Source of the DNA: Scleromatobacter sp039920745
GTDB lineage: Bacteria > Pseudomonadota > Gammaproteobacteria > Burkholderiales > Burkholderiaceae_C
DNA: 64,000 bases
Reading direction: 5' to 3'
Assembly: GCA_039920745.1 (NCBI GenBank)
Contig: JBDSDD010000029.1
Coordinates: forward strand, 124,001-188,000
Positions 8,805-17,639 of this stretch are shown here, piece after piece (the stretch's first letter is position 1; every line of letters begins with the position of its first letter). Position numbers and translations under genes: made by a program. Below the pieces are notes generated by a model. It saw only the letters and a list, made by a program, of their open reading frames with translations. It had not been told where the DNA came from and did no database searches.

Positions 8805-9983
8805 TCAGGGCTGCGTGACGCGATCGCCCGGCAGGCTCGGCTGGGTCGTCTCGAGGATGAGGCCGTAGGCCATGCGGTCGAATACGCGGAACACGAACAC
8901 CACGCCGATGCGCTCGTCCGGCAGCTTGATCAGCGCACCGTGCTCAACCGACTTGTCGTGTGTGATCGCGCCTTCGTGCCACAGCGCCAGCACCGTGCCA
9001 CGCTCGAGGCCGTCGCGCGCGCCACGGTTGAGCGAGATGATCTGGTTCTGGCCTGCCGACAGGGCGTCGCCGTACAGCGAGACGATCTTGGCGTCGACCG
9101 GATTGGCCGGCGGATGGGGGACGAACGGCGCAAAGTCACGCACCGCGGCCGGGGCCAGGCGGTCACCGACCTCGGCGGAGTCCTTGTTGCTCGTGATGAC
9201 GAACGTGGACGGTACGCTCAGGCCACCGGTCTCGGCGCCCGGACGACCTTCGCCGTCCTGCTTGCGCTCGGCCGAGCCGACGTAGCGAGCCTCGTAACCC
9301 AGCACTTCCTTGGTATCCGGATCGACCAGCGCCTTTGGCGCGCGGAAGACCTGCCAGTTGCGCGTGTTGCCCAGGTCGCCGCTCACGTAGGCGAGGTTCC
9401 CTCGTCCCATCATGAGGTGGTTCTCCGGGGCGGCGACGATGCGGGGCGCGTTCAGCAACTGATTCGCGTCGAAGATCATCGCGTCGGTGAGGAACGGCCC
9501 GATCAGATTCATCGGGATCGCGCCGATGGCGGCGGTTTCCGACGATTCGCCGCGAATCGACGGCGACAATCTGATCGTGTCACCGACGCCACCGACCGTG
9601 CTTCCGAGTTTCAAACGGGCCATGCCGTCGATTTTCTCGAGCACCAGCAACTGACCTGGATAGATCAAGTGCGGGTTGTGAATCTGTTCGAGATTCATTC
9701 CCCACAGCTCGGGCCAGCGCCACGGGCTTTTGAGGAACATGCCGGAAATGTGCCAAAGCGTATCGCCGCGCTTGACGGTATACGTGTCGGGCGCGTTTTC
9801 GGCGAGCTCGGACAAGGGCACGCCCTTGGACGCGACCTGCTCCGCCGTGCCACGCTGCGCGGGCGTGATGGGATACGCCTGCGTCACGGCGGGCGCTGCA
9901 GCCAGCATGGCCAGAGCCAGTGCGGCGCAGTTCAGGGCGGCGCTCGGCTGCCCAATGACGGAACGTCGGATTCGAAAGGTCAT
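8805..9983 (-). CDS. LysM peptidoglycan-binding domain protein
   Basis: A 392-residue exported protein, likely periplasmic or surface-bound. After a signal peptide (about residues 1-37, hydrophobic ALNCAALALAMLAAAPAV, cleavage near TQAYP), one LysM motif appears: YTVKRGDTLWHISGMFLKSP through NPHLIYPGQLLVLEK. The remaining 280 or so residues are beta-rich and unassigned. The start was placed at ATG 9983 rather than the longer open frame because GGAG precedes it and it gives a clean signal peptide. In betaproteobacteria a LysM protein commonly sits just upstream of dprA, as here. A catalytic domain is not apparent, so a scaffold or wall-binding role is most likely. Confidence 0.88.
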   Translation of the reverse strand: MTFRIRRSVIGQPSAALNCAALALAMLAAAPAVTQAYPITPAQRGTAEQVASKGVPLSELAENAPDTYTVKRGDTLWHISGMFLKSPWRWPELWGMNLEQIHNPHLIYPGQLLVLEKIDGMARLKLGSTVGGVGDTIRLSPSIRGESSETAAIGAIPMNLIGPFLTDAMIFDANQLLNAPRIVAAPENHLMMGRGNLAYVSGDLGNTRNWQVFRAPKALVDPDTKEVLGYEARYVGSAERKQDGEGRPGAETGGLSVPSTFVITSNKDSAEVGDRLAPAAVRDFAPFVPHPPANPVDAKIVSLYGDALSAGQNQIISLNRGARDGLERGTVLALWHEGAITHDKSVEHGALIKLPDERIGVVFVFRVFDRMAYGLILETTQPSLPGDRVTQP

Positions 9984-10058
9984 GTCCAGAAAACTCCCGG
10001 GCCATCGAAGGCAATTGGGACGCAGGTGAGACGGAATCCGCGCGGGCTGCGACAATTC

Positions 10059-10087
10059 CGAATCGGCTGGAGTATCCAGCCTGTCAA
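10059..10087 (-). promoter_or_regulatory. Candidate LysM-gene promoter with palindromic spacer
   Basis: Minus strand: a perfect TTGACA (10087-10082), then a 17-nt spacer that is itself an inverted repeat (GGCTGGA-TAC-TCCAGCC, 10081-10065), then a weak GATTCG at the -10 position. The spacer has exactly the length of a sigma-70 spacer, so a dimeric regulator could sit between the two boxes. It lies in the 300-bp gap between divergent LysM and def genes; nothing else in that gap was recognised. Confidence 0.35.
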
Positions 10088-10283
10088 AAAACTACCAAAT
10101 TTGGCGCTGATTCTGCCCGCAAACCCCTGATGCCGCAATGAAACGAGCACTCCGTTACGGCTGAGATAGGCATTCACCCTGAGTTCGATCGTCGCGGCGC
10201 AGACACATTCTGCACCGTCATTGCAAGGGCGCCCGCAGCATTACCGTCGATTTTCGTGGCAGATTTCCAGGAACTGTCTTTCC

Positions 10284-10802
10284 ATGTCCCAACTCCAGAT
10301 TCTCCGTTACCCCGATCCGCGCCTGTACACCGTCGCCAAGCCGGTGGCCGATGTCAACGACGAGATCCGCGCGCTCGCCGACGCCATGATCGCGCTGATG
10401 TACGCCTCCGACGGCGTCGGCCTGGCCGCGACCCAGGTCGACCAGCACATCCGACTGATCGTGATGGACACCTCCGAGACGCATGACCAGCCGCGCGTGC
10501 TGATCAACCCCGAGCTGGTCTCCGGCTCCGACGACTGGATTCTCGGCGAGGAGGGCTGCCTGTCGGTGCCGCTGGTCTACGAGAAGGTGGAGCGCCATGC
10601 GCGCGTGCGCGTCAGCGCGCTCGGGCGCGACGGCCAGCCCTACCAGTTCGACGCCGAAGGCCTGGCCGCCGTCTGCGTCCAGCACGAGATGGATCACCTG
10701 CTGGGCAAGGTCTTCGTCGACTACCTGAGCCCGCTCAAGCGCGACCGCATCAAGACCAAGATGCTGAAGAAGACGCGCGACGAGCAGCCGCACAAGCGCT
10801 GA
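10284..10802 (+). CDS. def: Peptide deformylase
   Basis: A 172-residue metalloenzyme that removes the formyl group from the N-terminal methionine of new proteins. All three signature motifs are present: GVGLAATQV (residues 44-52), EEGCLSVP (89-96, metal-binding Cys92) and QHEMDH (133-138, metal-binding histidines plus catalytic Glu). After CLSVP the sequence reads LVYEKVERHARV; many homologues have GxY here, a modest variation. Start ATG 10284 gives the usual MSQLQILRYPDPRL; the open frame upstream has no family similarity. It overlaps fmt by one base (TGATG), so both formyl-group enzymes should be translationally coupled. Confidence 0.96.
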   Translation: MSQLQILRYPDPRLYTVAKPVADVNDEIRALADAMIALMYASDGVGLAATQVDQHIRLIVMDTSETHDQPRVLINPELVSGSDDWILGEEGCLSVPLVYEKVERHARVRVSALGRDGQPYQFDAEGLAAVCVQHEMDHLLGKVFVDYLSPLKRDRIKTKMLKKTRDEQPHKR

Positions 10803-11809
10803 TGAGCCGTGTCGCGTTGCCCGAGTCGGAGGCTGCGGTCGGGGCCTGCGGCCCGCTGCGGGTCGCCTTCGCCGGTACGCCCGAGTTCGCGGCCGTCGCG
10901 CTGGAAGCAATCCACGGCGGCGGCTTCGTCGTGCCGTTGGTATTGACCCAGCCCGACCGGCCGGCCGGCCGCGGCATGAAGCTGTCACCGTCCCCGGTCA
11001 AGCAACTGGCGTTCGATCTGGGCGTTGCTGTGGCGCAACCCCGCAGCTTGCGGCTGGACGGCAAGTTCCGGGACGAGGCCGAGGCTGGCCGAGCCGCGCT
11101 CGAGGCGGCCCGCCCTGACGTGCTGGTCGTCGCTGCCTACGGCCTGATCTTGCCGCAGTGGGTGCTCGACCTGCCGCGCCTGGGCTGCCTGAACATCCAC
11201 GGCTCGCTGTTGCCGCGCTGGCGTGGCGCCGCGCCGATCCACCGCGCCATCGAGGCCGGCGACGCCGAGACCGGCATCACCATCATGCAGATGGACGTCG
11301 GCCTGGACACCGGCGACATGCTGTCGATGCAGCGAGAGGCCATCGCCTTCGACGACACCACCGGCACCCTGCACGACCGCCTGGCCACGCTCGGGGCCCG
11401 CCTGATCGTCCAGGCGCTGGCCGACGCCGGCGCCGGCACGTTGGCGCCAGTCAAGCAGCCGCAGGTAGGTGTCAACTACGCCCACAAGATCGCCAAGACC
11501 GAAGCCGCGATCGACTGGGCGTTGCCGGCCGACGTCATCGAACGCCGCGTGCGCGCGTTCGATCCGTTTCCCGGGGCCACCTTCCAGGCGCAGGGCGAGA
11601 CGGTCAAGTTGTGGCGATCGCAGGTCGAACGCCTGGACATCGCCGCCGCACCCGGCACCGTGATTGCCGTCGACGGCCAGCAACTCGTCGTGGCCTGCGG
11701 CGATGGCGCTCTGGCGGTGCTGGACGTGCAGCGCCCGGGCGGCAAGCGCGCGCCAGTCGCGCAATGGCTGCAGGCGCAGGCGCTGGCCCGGGGCAGCGTC
11801 CTCGGCTGA
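10802..11809 (+). CDS. fmt: Methionyl-tRNA formyltransferase
   Basis: A 335-residue enzyme that formylates initiator Met-tRNA using 10-formyl-tetrahydrofolate. Motifs: RVAFAGTPEFAA near the N terminus, PDRPAGRGMKLSPSPVK (tRNA contact), LNIHGSLLPRWRGAAPIHRAI (formyl-donor site with Asn/His) and TGITIMQMDVGLDTGDML (catalytic Asp), then the C-terminal barrel. It begins with an 18-residue extension before the Rossmann fold; ATG 10802 overlaps the def stop codon by one base, which supports this start. def-fmt is a conserved operon. Confidence 0.96.
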   Translation: MSRVALPESEAAVGACGPLRVAFAGTPEFAAVALEAIHGGGFVVPLVLTQPDRPAGRGMKLSPSPVKQLAFDLGVAVAQPRSLRLDGKFRDEAEAGRAALEAARPDVLVVAAYGLILPQWVLDLPRLGCLNIHGSLLPRWRGAAPIHRAIEAGDAETGITIMQMDVGLDTGDMLSMQREAIAFDDTTGTLHDRLATLGARLIVQALADAGAGTLAPVKQPQVGVNYAHKIAKTEAAIDWALPADVIERRVRAFDPFPGATFQAQGETVKLWRSQVERLDIAAAPGTVIAVDGQQLVVACGDGALAVLDVQRPGGKRAPVAQWLQAQALARGSVLG

Positions 11810-11913
11810 GCACCGGGCGGAACGACGGGCGGCAATTTGCGCCGTGTTCCGGCATCGACGGCCTCAAGGCTGGCGCGCACGGGCCGATAACGACGCATCA
11901 ACCCGTCTTTCCC

Positions 11914-12330
11914 ATGCCACGCCGCCTCCTCCTCACCCTTGCCATCCTGTCCACGCTCGCCGGCTGCGACCAGCTCGGGCTGGAAGCGGCATCGGTGACT
12001 GCCGCGCGCCTGGAGGCCGACGGAAAGGCCGTCGGCGGCGCCTGCCGCCACGGGGGCCGTGCGATCGAGGACTGCTTCACGCTCAACAAGCGCGTCGACA
12101 AGGCCGCCATCTACGCCGGCTGGCGCGACATGGATGACTACATGCGCGAGAACAAGCTCGAGGCCGTCGTCCCGACGCTGGGCCCCGGCGGCAAGAAGAC
12201 GGCGGACGCCGACGACAGCGCATCCGCGCCGGTCGCCATGGCGGACAAACCGGCCAAGATCGCGCCGCCCAAGCCCGAGAAGATCGCCAAGATCGACAAG
12301 GCGGCTGCGGAAAAGCCCACTGAACATTAG
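11914..12330 (+). CDS. Small predicted lipoprotein, function unknown
   Basis: A 138-residue predicted lipoprotein: MPRRLLLTLAILSTLAGC gives a lipobox with Cys18. Residues 19-95 contain GACRHGGRAIEDCF (a Cys pair) and YAGWRDMDDYMRENKLEAV, and the tail is a low-complexity Lys/Pro/Ala stretch (KPAKIAPPKPEKIAKIDKAA). I recognise no family. It lies 104 bp after fmt on the same strand. A weak hairpin, CTTCGC-GCCTT-GCGAAG (12340-12356), follows the stop but has no T-tract. The open frame extends far upstream only as an antiframe of fmt. Confidence 0.75.
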   Translation: MPRRLLLTLAILSTLAGCDQLGLEAASVTAARLEADGKAVGGACRHGGRAIEDCFTLNKRVDKAAIYAGWRDMDDYMRENKLEAVVPTLGPGGKKTADADDSASAPVAMADKPAKIAPPKPEKIAKIDKAAAEKPTEH

Positions 12331-12421
12331 GAAGCTCCACTTCGCGCCTTGCGAAGCGGTCTCCGCGTTGCGCATGCCCCTCGCACATCGAGGCGCGCCG
12401 TCGCCATAAGACAATGCCGCG

Positions 12422-13159
12422 ATGACTGCATCGCAGCCCACGTGGCGCCATCCTGAATTCGCCCGTGGGGCCCGCGACATGACCGGCATTTCGCTGGGCA
12501 TCGGCGCATGGGGCCTCGTCACGGGCATCGCGATGGTCAAAGCCGGGCTGGGCTTGGCGCTGGCGATCACCATGTCGCTGCTCGTGTTCGCCGGCAGCGC
12601 CCAGCTGGCGTCTCTGCCGCTGATCGTGCAGGGCGCGCCGCTGTGGGTGATCTGGGCCACGGCGTTTTGCGTGAACCTGCGCTTCATCATCTTTTCTGCA
12701 GGCTGGCGGCCGTACTTCGCGCCCCTGGCGCGGCGCCACCGGCTGTGGGTCACCTACTTCATGGCCGACCTCAACTACGTGGCGTTCATGAAGCGCTTTC
12801 CGAAGCCGGGCTCGATGTCCGACCAACTGCCCTACCTGTGGGGCGGCGTCGCGGTGAACTGGACGGCGTGGCAGGTGATGTCGCTGATCGGCATCGTGCT
12901 CGCCGACGTGATCCCCACTCAATGGGGCCTCGGCTTCGCCGGATCGCTGGCGCTGCTGGGCATCACCGGCACGCTGCTGGTCGATCGCGGCACCTGGATC
13001 GCCGCGCTCGTGGCTGCCTGCGCCGCGTTCGCCGCGTTCGCGCTGCCGTTCCACCTCAACATCGTCGTGGCGATCGCGGCGGCCATCGCGATCGGCGTGC
13101 TGGTCGACCACGTCTCGCCGCCCGCGTCGGCCAAGGCCGCGGCCGGGAGCGACGCGTGA
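12422..13159 (+). CDS. azlC: AzlC family branched-chain amino acid exporter, large subunit
   Basis: A 245-residue membrane protein of the AzlC family, the large subunit of a two-component exporter of branched-chain amino acids (characterised as AzlCD in Bacillus subtilis and BrnFE in Corynebacterium). Several hydrophobic helices are visible, with the family segments FARGARDMTGISLGIGAWGLVTG near the N terminus and FCVNLRFIIFSAGWRPYF in the middle. The stop codon overlaps the azlD start (GTGATG), typical of the pair. Substrate is inferred from family only. Confidence 0.9.
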   Translation: MTASQPTWRHPEFARGARDMTGISLGIGAWGLVTGIAMVKAGLGLALAITMSLLVFAGSAQLASLPLIVQGAPLWVIWATAFCVNLRFIIFSAGWRPYFAPLARRHRLWVTYFMADLNYVAFMKRFPKPGSMSDQLPYLWGGVAVNWTAWQVMSLIGIVLADVIPTQWGLGFAGSLALLGITGTLLVDRGTWIAALVAACAAFAAFALPFHLNIVVAIAAAIAIGVLVDHVSPPASAKAAAGSDA

Positions 13160-13488
13160 TGGCCGCATGGCAGATCCTCGTTGCGATCATTGGCCTGGCC
13201 GCGATCACGGTCATCACGCGCGGCTTCTTCGTGATTCCCGAGCGTGAGGTGCCGATCCCGGCATGGCTGCGCGAGGCCCTGCGCTACGCCCCGTTGGCCG
13301 CCCTCGTGGCCGTGCTGCTGCCCGAGATCGCGATGACGGACGACCACCTCATCGCCACTTGGCGGGACCCCCGGATCTACGCCACCGCGATGGGCGTGCT
13401 TGTGTTCTGCACCACCCGCAACCTGCTCGGGACGATACTCGCGGGGACCGCGGTGCTGCTGACGCTGCGACTGGGCCTGGGCTGGTGA
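13159..13488 (+). CDS. azlD: AzlD family branched-chain amino acid exporter, small subunit
   Basis: A 109-residue protein with about four membrane helices, the small partner of AzlC. It has the family pattern ITRGFFVIP near the N terminus and WLREALRYAPLAALVAVLLPE. ATG 13159 overlaps the TGA of azlC by one base, fixing the start and implying coupled translation. pgk follows 46 bp later with its own translation signals. Confidence 0.88.
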   Translation: MAAWQILVAIIGLAAITVITRGFFVIPEREVPIPAWLREALRYAPLAALVAVLLPEIAMTDDHLIATWRDPRIYATAMGVLVFCTTRNLLGTILAGTAVLLTLRLGLGW

Positions 13489-13534
13489 CGGCCGGCGCTC
13501 CTCAACCATTTCTCTTTTTGACTGCGTGAATGCC

Positions 13535-14731
13535 ATGAAAGTGATTCGTTTCTCCGATCTCGTCGCCGCTGGACAAGTGGACGGCCAGCGCGTGTTCATC
13601 CGCGCCGACCTCAACGTGCCGCAGGACGCCGCCGGCAACATCACCGAAGACACCCGGGTGCGCGCCTCGGTGCCGTGCATCCGGATGGCGCTCGACGCCG
13701 GCGCGGCCGTGATGGTCACCAGCCACCTGGGTCGCCCGACCGAGGGCGAATTCAAGCCCGAGGATTCGCTGGCGCCGGTCGCCAGGCGCCTGTCCGAACT
13801 GCTGGGCCGCGACGTGCCGCTCGTGGCCAACTGGGTTGACGGCGTCAGCGTGGCGCCGGGCAGCGTCGTGCTGCTGGAGAACTGCCGCGTCAACAAGGGC
13901 GAGAAGAAGAACAACCCCGAGCTCGCGAAGAAGATGGCCGCGCTGTGCGACATCTTCGTCAACGACGCGTTCGGCACCGCGCACCGCGCCGAGGCGTCCA
14001 CCTACGGCATCGCCGAGTACGCGAGCGTCGCCTGCGCCGGCCCGCTGCTGGCCGCCGAGATCGACGCCATCACCCAGGCGCTGGCCGCGCCGAAGCGCCC
14101 GCTGGTGGCCATCGTCGCCGGCAGCAAGGTCAGCACCAAGCTGACGATCCTGCAGGCGCTGTCGGCCAAGGTCGACGGCCTGATCGTGGGCGGCGGCATT
14201 GCCAACACCTTCATGCTGGCTGCCGGCCTCAAGATCGGCAAGAGCCTGGCCGAGCCCGACCTGGTCGACCAGGCCAAGGCCGTCATCGAGGCGATGAAGG
14301 CGCGCGGCGCCGCGGTGCCGATCCCGACCGACGTCGTCGTCGCCAAGAAGTTCGCCGCGGACGCCGAGGCCACCGTCAAGGCCGCCACCGACGTCGCCGA
14401 CGACGACCTGATCCTGGACATCGGCCCGCAGACCGCGGCGCTGCTCGCCGAGCAGTTGAAGACGGCCGGCACCATCGTCTGGAATGGCCCGGTGGGCGTG
14501 TTCGAGTTCGACGCGTTCGCGCACGGCACCGAGACGCTGGCGCGTGCCATCGCCGCCAGCCCGGCCTTCAGCATCGCCGGCGGCGGCGACACGCTGGCCG
14601 CGATCGCCAAGTACGGCATCGACAAGGATGTCGGCTACATCTCGACCGGCGGTGGCGCGTTCCTGGAGATCCTCGAAGGCAAGACCTTGCCGGCATTGGA
14701 GATCCTGGAAAAGCGGGCAAATCAACCGTAA
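13535..14731 (+). CDS. pgk: Phosphoglycerate kinase
   Basis: A 398-residue glycolytic/gluconeogenic enzyme that interconverts 1,3-bisphosphoglycerate + ADP and 3-phosphoglycerate + ATP. Signatures: VFIRADLNVPQD, VMVTSHLGRPTEGE, FVNDAFGTAHRAEAST, VAGSKVSTKLTIL, WNGPVGVFE and GGGDTLAAI (nucleotide loop). A GTG three codons upstream (13526) is also in frame, but ATG 13535 gives the usual MKVIRFSDL start. The downstream gap carries a partial inverted copy of the dispersed repeat seen after pyk and fba. Confidence 0.96.
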   Translation: MKVIRFSDLVAAGQVDGQRVFIRADLNVPQDAAGNITEDTRVRASVPCIRMALDAGAAVMVTSHLGRPTEGEFKPEDSLAPVARRLSELLGRDVPLVANWVDGVSVAPGSVVLLENCRVNKGEKKNNPELAKKMAALCDIFVNDAFGTAHRAEASTYGIAEYASVACAGPLLAAEIDAITQALAAPKRPLVAIVAGSKVSTKLTILQALSAKVDGLIVGGGIANTFMLAAGLKIGKSLAEPDLVDQAKAVIEAMKARGAAVPIPTDVVVAKKFAADAEATVKAATDVADDDLILDIGPQTAALLAEQLKTAGTIVWNGPVGVFEFDAFAHGTETLARAIAASPAFSIAGGGDTLAAIAKYGIDKDVGYISTGGGAFLEILEGKTLPALEILEKRANQP

Positions 14732-14799
14732 GCTGGCACCTTGGCCGCCACGCAGTGCCACCCGAGCACGAGGCAAGCGAGGATCACATCCGAGCCGAA

Positions 14800-14852
14800 C
14801 CGAGACTCCCCCTCGGGGGCAGCGAGCCTCTGGCGAGCGTGGGGGCCGTCAT
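14800..14852 (-). repeat. Partial copy of dispersed intergenic repeat (inverted)
   Basis: Read on the minus strand this is gcccccacgctcgcc followed by a gctcgctgcccccgaggggg block, matching the first half of the repeats after pyk (16392-16470) and fba (19071-19232). The match ends near GGGGGAGT, after which the sequence diverges. It lies in the 223-bp gap between pgk and pyk. Confidence 0.6.
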
Positions 14853-14954
14853 GTCGTAACGTCGATGTAACTCGAAAGCGTTCCGGGGGCACATAATTTC
14901 GTTTCCCCGTTACTTCGCCACAGAAGCGCCCCCGCGCTCAGGAGACAGCCCCTC

Positions 14955-16391
14955 ATGTTGACCCGCGGTACCAAGATCGTCGCCACCCTCGGCCCCGCCA
15001 CCAGCGATCCGGAGGTGCTGGAGCGATTGATCCGCGCCGGCGTCGACGTGGTGCGCCTGAACTTCAGCCACGGCAAGGCGCAGGATCACATCGATCGCGC
15101 GAACCTGGTGCGCGAGATCGCTGAGCGCGTCGGCCGAACGGTCGCGATCATGGCCGACCTGCAAGGCCCTAAGATTCGCGTCGGCAAGTTCGTCGACGGC
15201 AAGGTGATGCTGGTCAAGGGCGAGCGCTTCGTGCTCGACGCCTCGCGCACCGAGCCGGGTGACATCCATGGCGTCGGCCTCGACTACAAGGAACTGCCGC
15301 GCGACGTGAAGCCCGGCGATACGCTGTTGCTCAACGACGGCCTGATCGTGCTGACGGTCGAGGAGGTCAAGGGCGACAAGGTGCACACCATCGTCAAGAT
15401 CGAGGGCGAGCTGTCCAACAACAAGGGCATCAACAAGCAGGGCGGCGGCCTCACCGCGCCGGCGTTGACGGCCAAGGACATGGACGACATCCGTACCGCT
15501 GCCAGCTTCCGCTGCGACTACCTGGCGGTGAGCTTCCCGAAGAACGCCACGGACATGGAAATGGCGCGCCAGCTGGCCAACGTGGCCGGCGAGCCGCAGC
15601 GCCACAAGCCGGCGATGATCGCCAAGATCGAGCGCACGGAAGCAATTCCGAATCTCGAGTCCATCCTGAAGGCCAGCGACGGCATCATGGTGGCGCGCGG
15701 TGACCTGGCCGTCGAGGTCGGCAACGCGTCCGTGCCGGCGTTGCAGAAGCGCATGATCCGCATGGCGCGCGAGATGGACAAGGTCGTCATCACCGCCACG
15801 CAGATGATGGAAAGCATGATCCTCGCGCCGGTGCCCACGCGCGCCGAGGTGAGCGACGTGGCCAACGCGGTGCTGGACGGTACCGACGCCGTCATGCTCA
15901 GCGCCGAGACCGCAGCCGGGAAGTACCCGATCGAGACCGTCGAGACGATGGCCGCGATCGCGCTGGAGGCCGAGCGCGCCGACGACGTGCAGCTGATCGA
16001 GGCGACCTTCCTCAACAAGAAGTTCGGCCGTATCGATCAGTCGATCGCGATGGGCGCGCTGTTCACGGCGCAGCACCTGGGCTGCAAGGCCATCGTCGCG
16101 CTGACGGAGTCCGGCTCGACCGCGCTGTGGATCAGCCGCCAGCGCACACAGGTGCCGATCTTCGCCCTCACCACGCAGCCGCAGTCGCTGCGCCGCATGG
16201 CGCTGTACCGCAACGTGACACCGCTGATGATGCCGTCCTGCGACGACCGCGACACCGCGTTGGCCGAGGCCGAACGCCTGCTGGTCGCGCGCGGCGTGCT
16301 GCGCCCGGGCGACACCTACGCAATCACCTGCGGCGAGCCGATGGGCTACCCGGGCGGCACCAACATGCTCAAGATCTGCCGCGTGAATTGA
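14955..16391 (+). CDS. pyk: Pyruvate kinase
   Basis: A 478-residue enzyme catalysing phosphoenolpyruvate + ADP to pyruvate + ATP. The barrel and its signatures are clear: MLTRGTKIVATLGPA, VDVVRLNFSHG, IMADLQGPKIRVG, MIAKIERTEAI (active-site Lys), GIMVARGDLAVEVG (Mg-binding), ITATQMMESM and, at the C terminus, the regulatory domain ending GGTNMLKICRVN. AGGAGA precedes ATG 14955 by 9-10 bases. It is monocistronic in appearance: repeats on both sides and an opposite-strand regulator downstream. Confidence 0.97.
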   Translation: MLTRGTKIVATLGPATSDPEVLERLIRAGVDVVRLNFSHGKAQDHIDRANLVREIAERVGRTVAIMADLQGPKIRVGKFVDGKVMLVKGERFVLDASRTEPGDIHGVGLDYKELPRDVKPGDTLLLNDGLIVLTVEEVKGDKVHTIVKIEGELSNNKGINKQGGGLTAPALTAKDMDDIRTAASFRCDYLAVSFPKNATDMEMARQLANVAGEPQRHKPAMIAKIERTEAIPNLESILKASDGIMVARGDLAVEVGNASVPALQKRMIRMAREMDKVVITATQMMESMILAPVPTRAEVSDVANAVLDGTDAVMLSAETAAGKYPIETVETMAAIALEAERADDVQLIEATFLNKKFGRIDQSIAMGALFTAQHLGCKAIVALTESGSTALWISRQRTQVPIFALTTQPQSLRRMALYRNVTPLMMPSCDDRDTALAEAERLLVARGVLRPGDTYAITCGEPMGYPGGTNMLKICRVN

Positions 16392-16575
16392 GCCCCCACG
16401 CTCGCTGGCGCTCGCTGCCCCCCGAGGGGGAGTTCCGCGACGAGCCCGGCGGAGCCGGTTCTCGCGCTCCTTTGGTCTTTCCTGCCGTCGGGTGAGCGCC
16501 GACGGCGGGGCCGCCTCGTCTCCCTGAGGGGGAGTTCCGCGACGAGCCCGGCGGAGCCGGATCTCGCGCTCTCTT
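16392..16575 (+). repeat. Two tandem-like copies of the dispersed repeat downstream of pyk
   Basis: Copy 1 (16392-16470) begins gcccccacgctcgctggcg and runs through a C/G-rich inverted core (CCCCCCGAGGGGG), a second block (GAGCCCGGCGGAGCCGG) and CTCGCGCTCC. Copy 2 (about 16498-16575) has a diverged first third but repeats agttccgcgacgagcccggc and the following gagccgg block. Both start directly at or after the pyk stop. Their C-rich/G-rich palindromes could act as transcription or mRNA-end structures. Confidence 0.75.
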
Positions 16576-16625
16576 GAGCCTTTTGGCGCAGGTATGGGCG
16601 CCGGCGGCGGCGACCGTGGCTCTTC

Positions 16626-17639
16626 TCAATGGATCGAGCCCTTGAGCAGCTTGTCGATCCGGGGGCTCGCCTTGGTGGGCTGAAGCGCAACTTCCGGGTG
16701 GGCCTTGGCATAGACGCGGAAGACTTCGTCGATGAAGCTCGGGCCGACGTCGTCGACGCCGTCGAAGTCGAGTTCGGCCGTGGCGAACAGCTCCAGCCGC
16801 GAGACGACCCAGCGAGCCTGCGCGCGCGAGTCCAGCGTCAGGCCGTTGTCGGTCAGCAGGCGCAGCGGAACCTGGGTGCGGCTGAAGTCCAGCGGCGCGT
16901 TCTCGGAGCCGAAGGCGCTGTAGGTGTCGGTCGGGCGCACCGTGGAGTCCAGCGCCAGGCTGACGAACACGGTGGTGCCGGTGCGATTGAGCGGATGGCT
17001 GCGGAACTGCACCGATTCGCCGCGATGGCGCCATTGCAGCACCTGGCCATTGGACTGCAGGTTCATCGCGTCGACCATGCGCGCGACGAAGAACAGGCCG
17101 CGACCGCCGTGGCATTCGGGCTGCGTCGTCAGGCGGCCCTTGGCAATCTCGAGCGCGGCGCGCTGGGCGTCGGGCAGGTTGGCCTTCTTCGCCAGCTGGT
17201 TGAACACGCCGTCGCCGTTGTCGCCGATCAGGATGTGCAGGTGCGTGGGCGTCTGGCGCACGGACACGCTCACCTGGGTGGCCGAGGCGTGGTCGATCGC
17301 GTTGTTGAGAAGTTCGCCGAACACGTGCTGGGCGATGCGGGCGACGGCCGGGCTCAGTTGCAGCACGGGGTGGACGTCGCGCAGCCACGGGGTGTGCTCG
17401 TCCAGGCCTTCGACGGCGTAGTCGTTGGTCACCTCGCGCTGCACGCCCGGCTTGAAGTTGGGGCGCGTGACACCGGTGCGCTCCAGCCAGCCGCTGTCGA
17501 CGAGGCGCTTGAGCTGCTTGGTCATCGTGCCGCGCGATACCGAATGGCGCTTGGCCAGCATCGGGCCGAGGTCGACGGGATGCGCCAGGACGTCGGCGGT
17601 GATCGTGCGTGTCAGGGTTGCGAGTTCGAGGCGTGCCAT
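16626..17639 (-). CDS. Winged-helix / GHKL ATPase / DUF4325 fusion regulator
   Basis: A 337-residue cytoplasmic protein with three parts. Residues 1-75 look like a winged helix-turn-helix (SVSRGTMTKQLKRLVDSGWLERT). Residues 90-235 form a GHKL-type ATPase with N-box GELLNNAIDH (108-117), G1 box GDNGDG (139-144) and G2 box GGRGLFF (178-184). Residues about 250-335 match the STAS-like DUF4325 fold (LELFATAELDFDGVDDVGPSFIDEVFRVY). No phosphorylatable His motif is seen, so it resembles an anti-sigma-type ATPase joined to its STAS-like partner and a DNA-binding domain. Start ATG 17639 has GGAG upstream; an ATG 12 codons earlier lacks one. It lies antisense between pyk and fba. Targets unknown. Confidence 0.75.
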   Translation of the reverse strand: MARLELATLTRTITADVLAHPVDLGPMLAKRHSVSRGTMTKQLKRLVDSGWLERTGVTRPNFKPGVQREVTNDYAVEGLDEHTPWLRDVHPVLQLSPAVARIAQHVFGELLNNAIDHASATQVSVSVRQTPTHLHILIGDNGDGVFNQLAKKANLPDAQRAALEIAKGRLTTQPECHGGRGLFFVARMVDAMNLQSNGQVLQWRHRGESVQFRSHPLNRTGTTVFVSLALDSTVRPTDTYSAFGSENAPLDFSRTQVPLRLLTDNGLTLDSRAQARWVVSRLELFATAELDFDGVDDVGPSFIDEVFRVYAKAHPEVALQPTKASPRIDKLLKGSIH

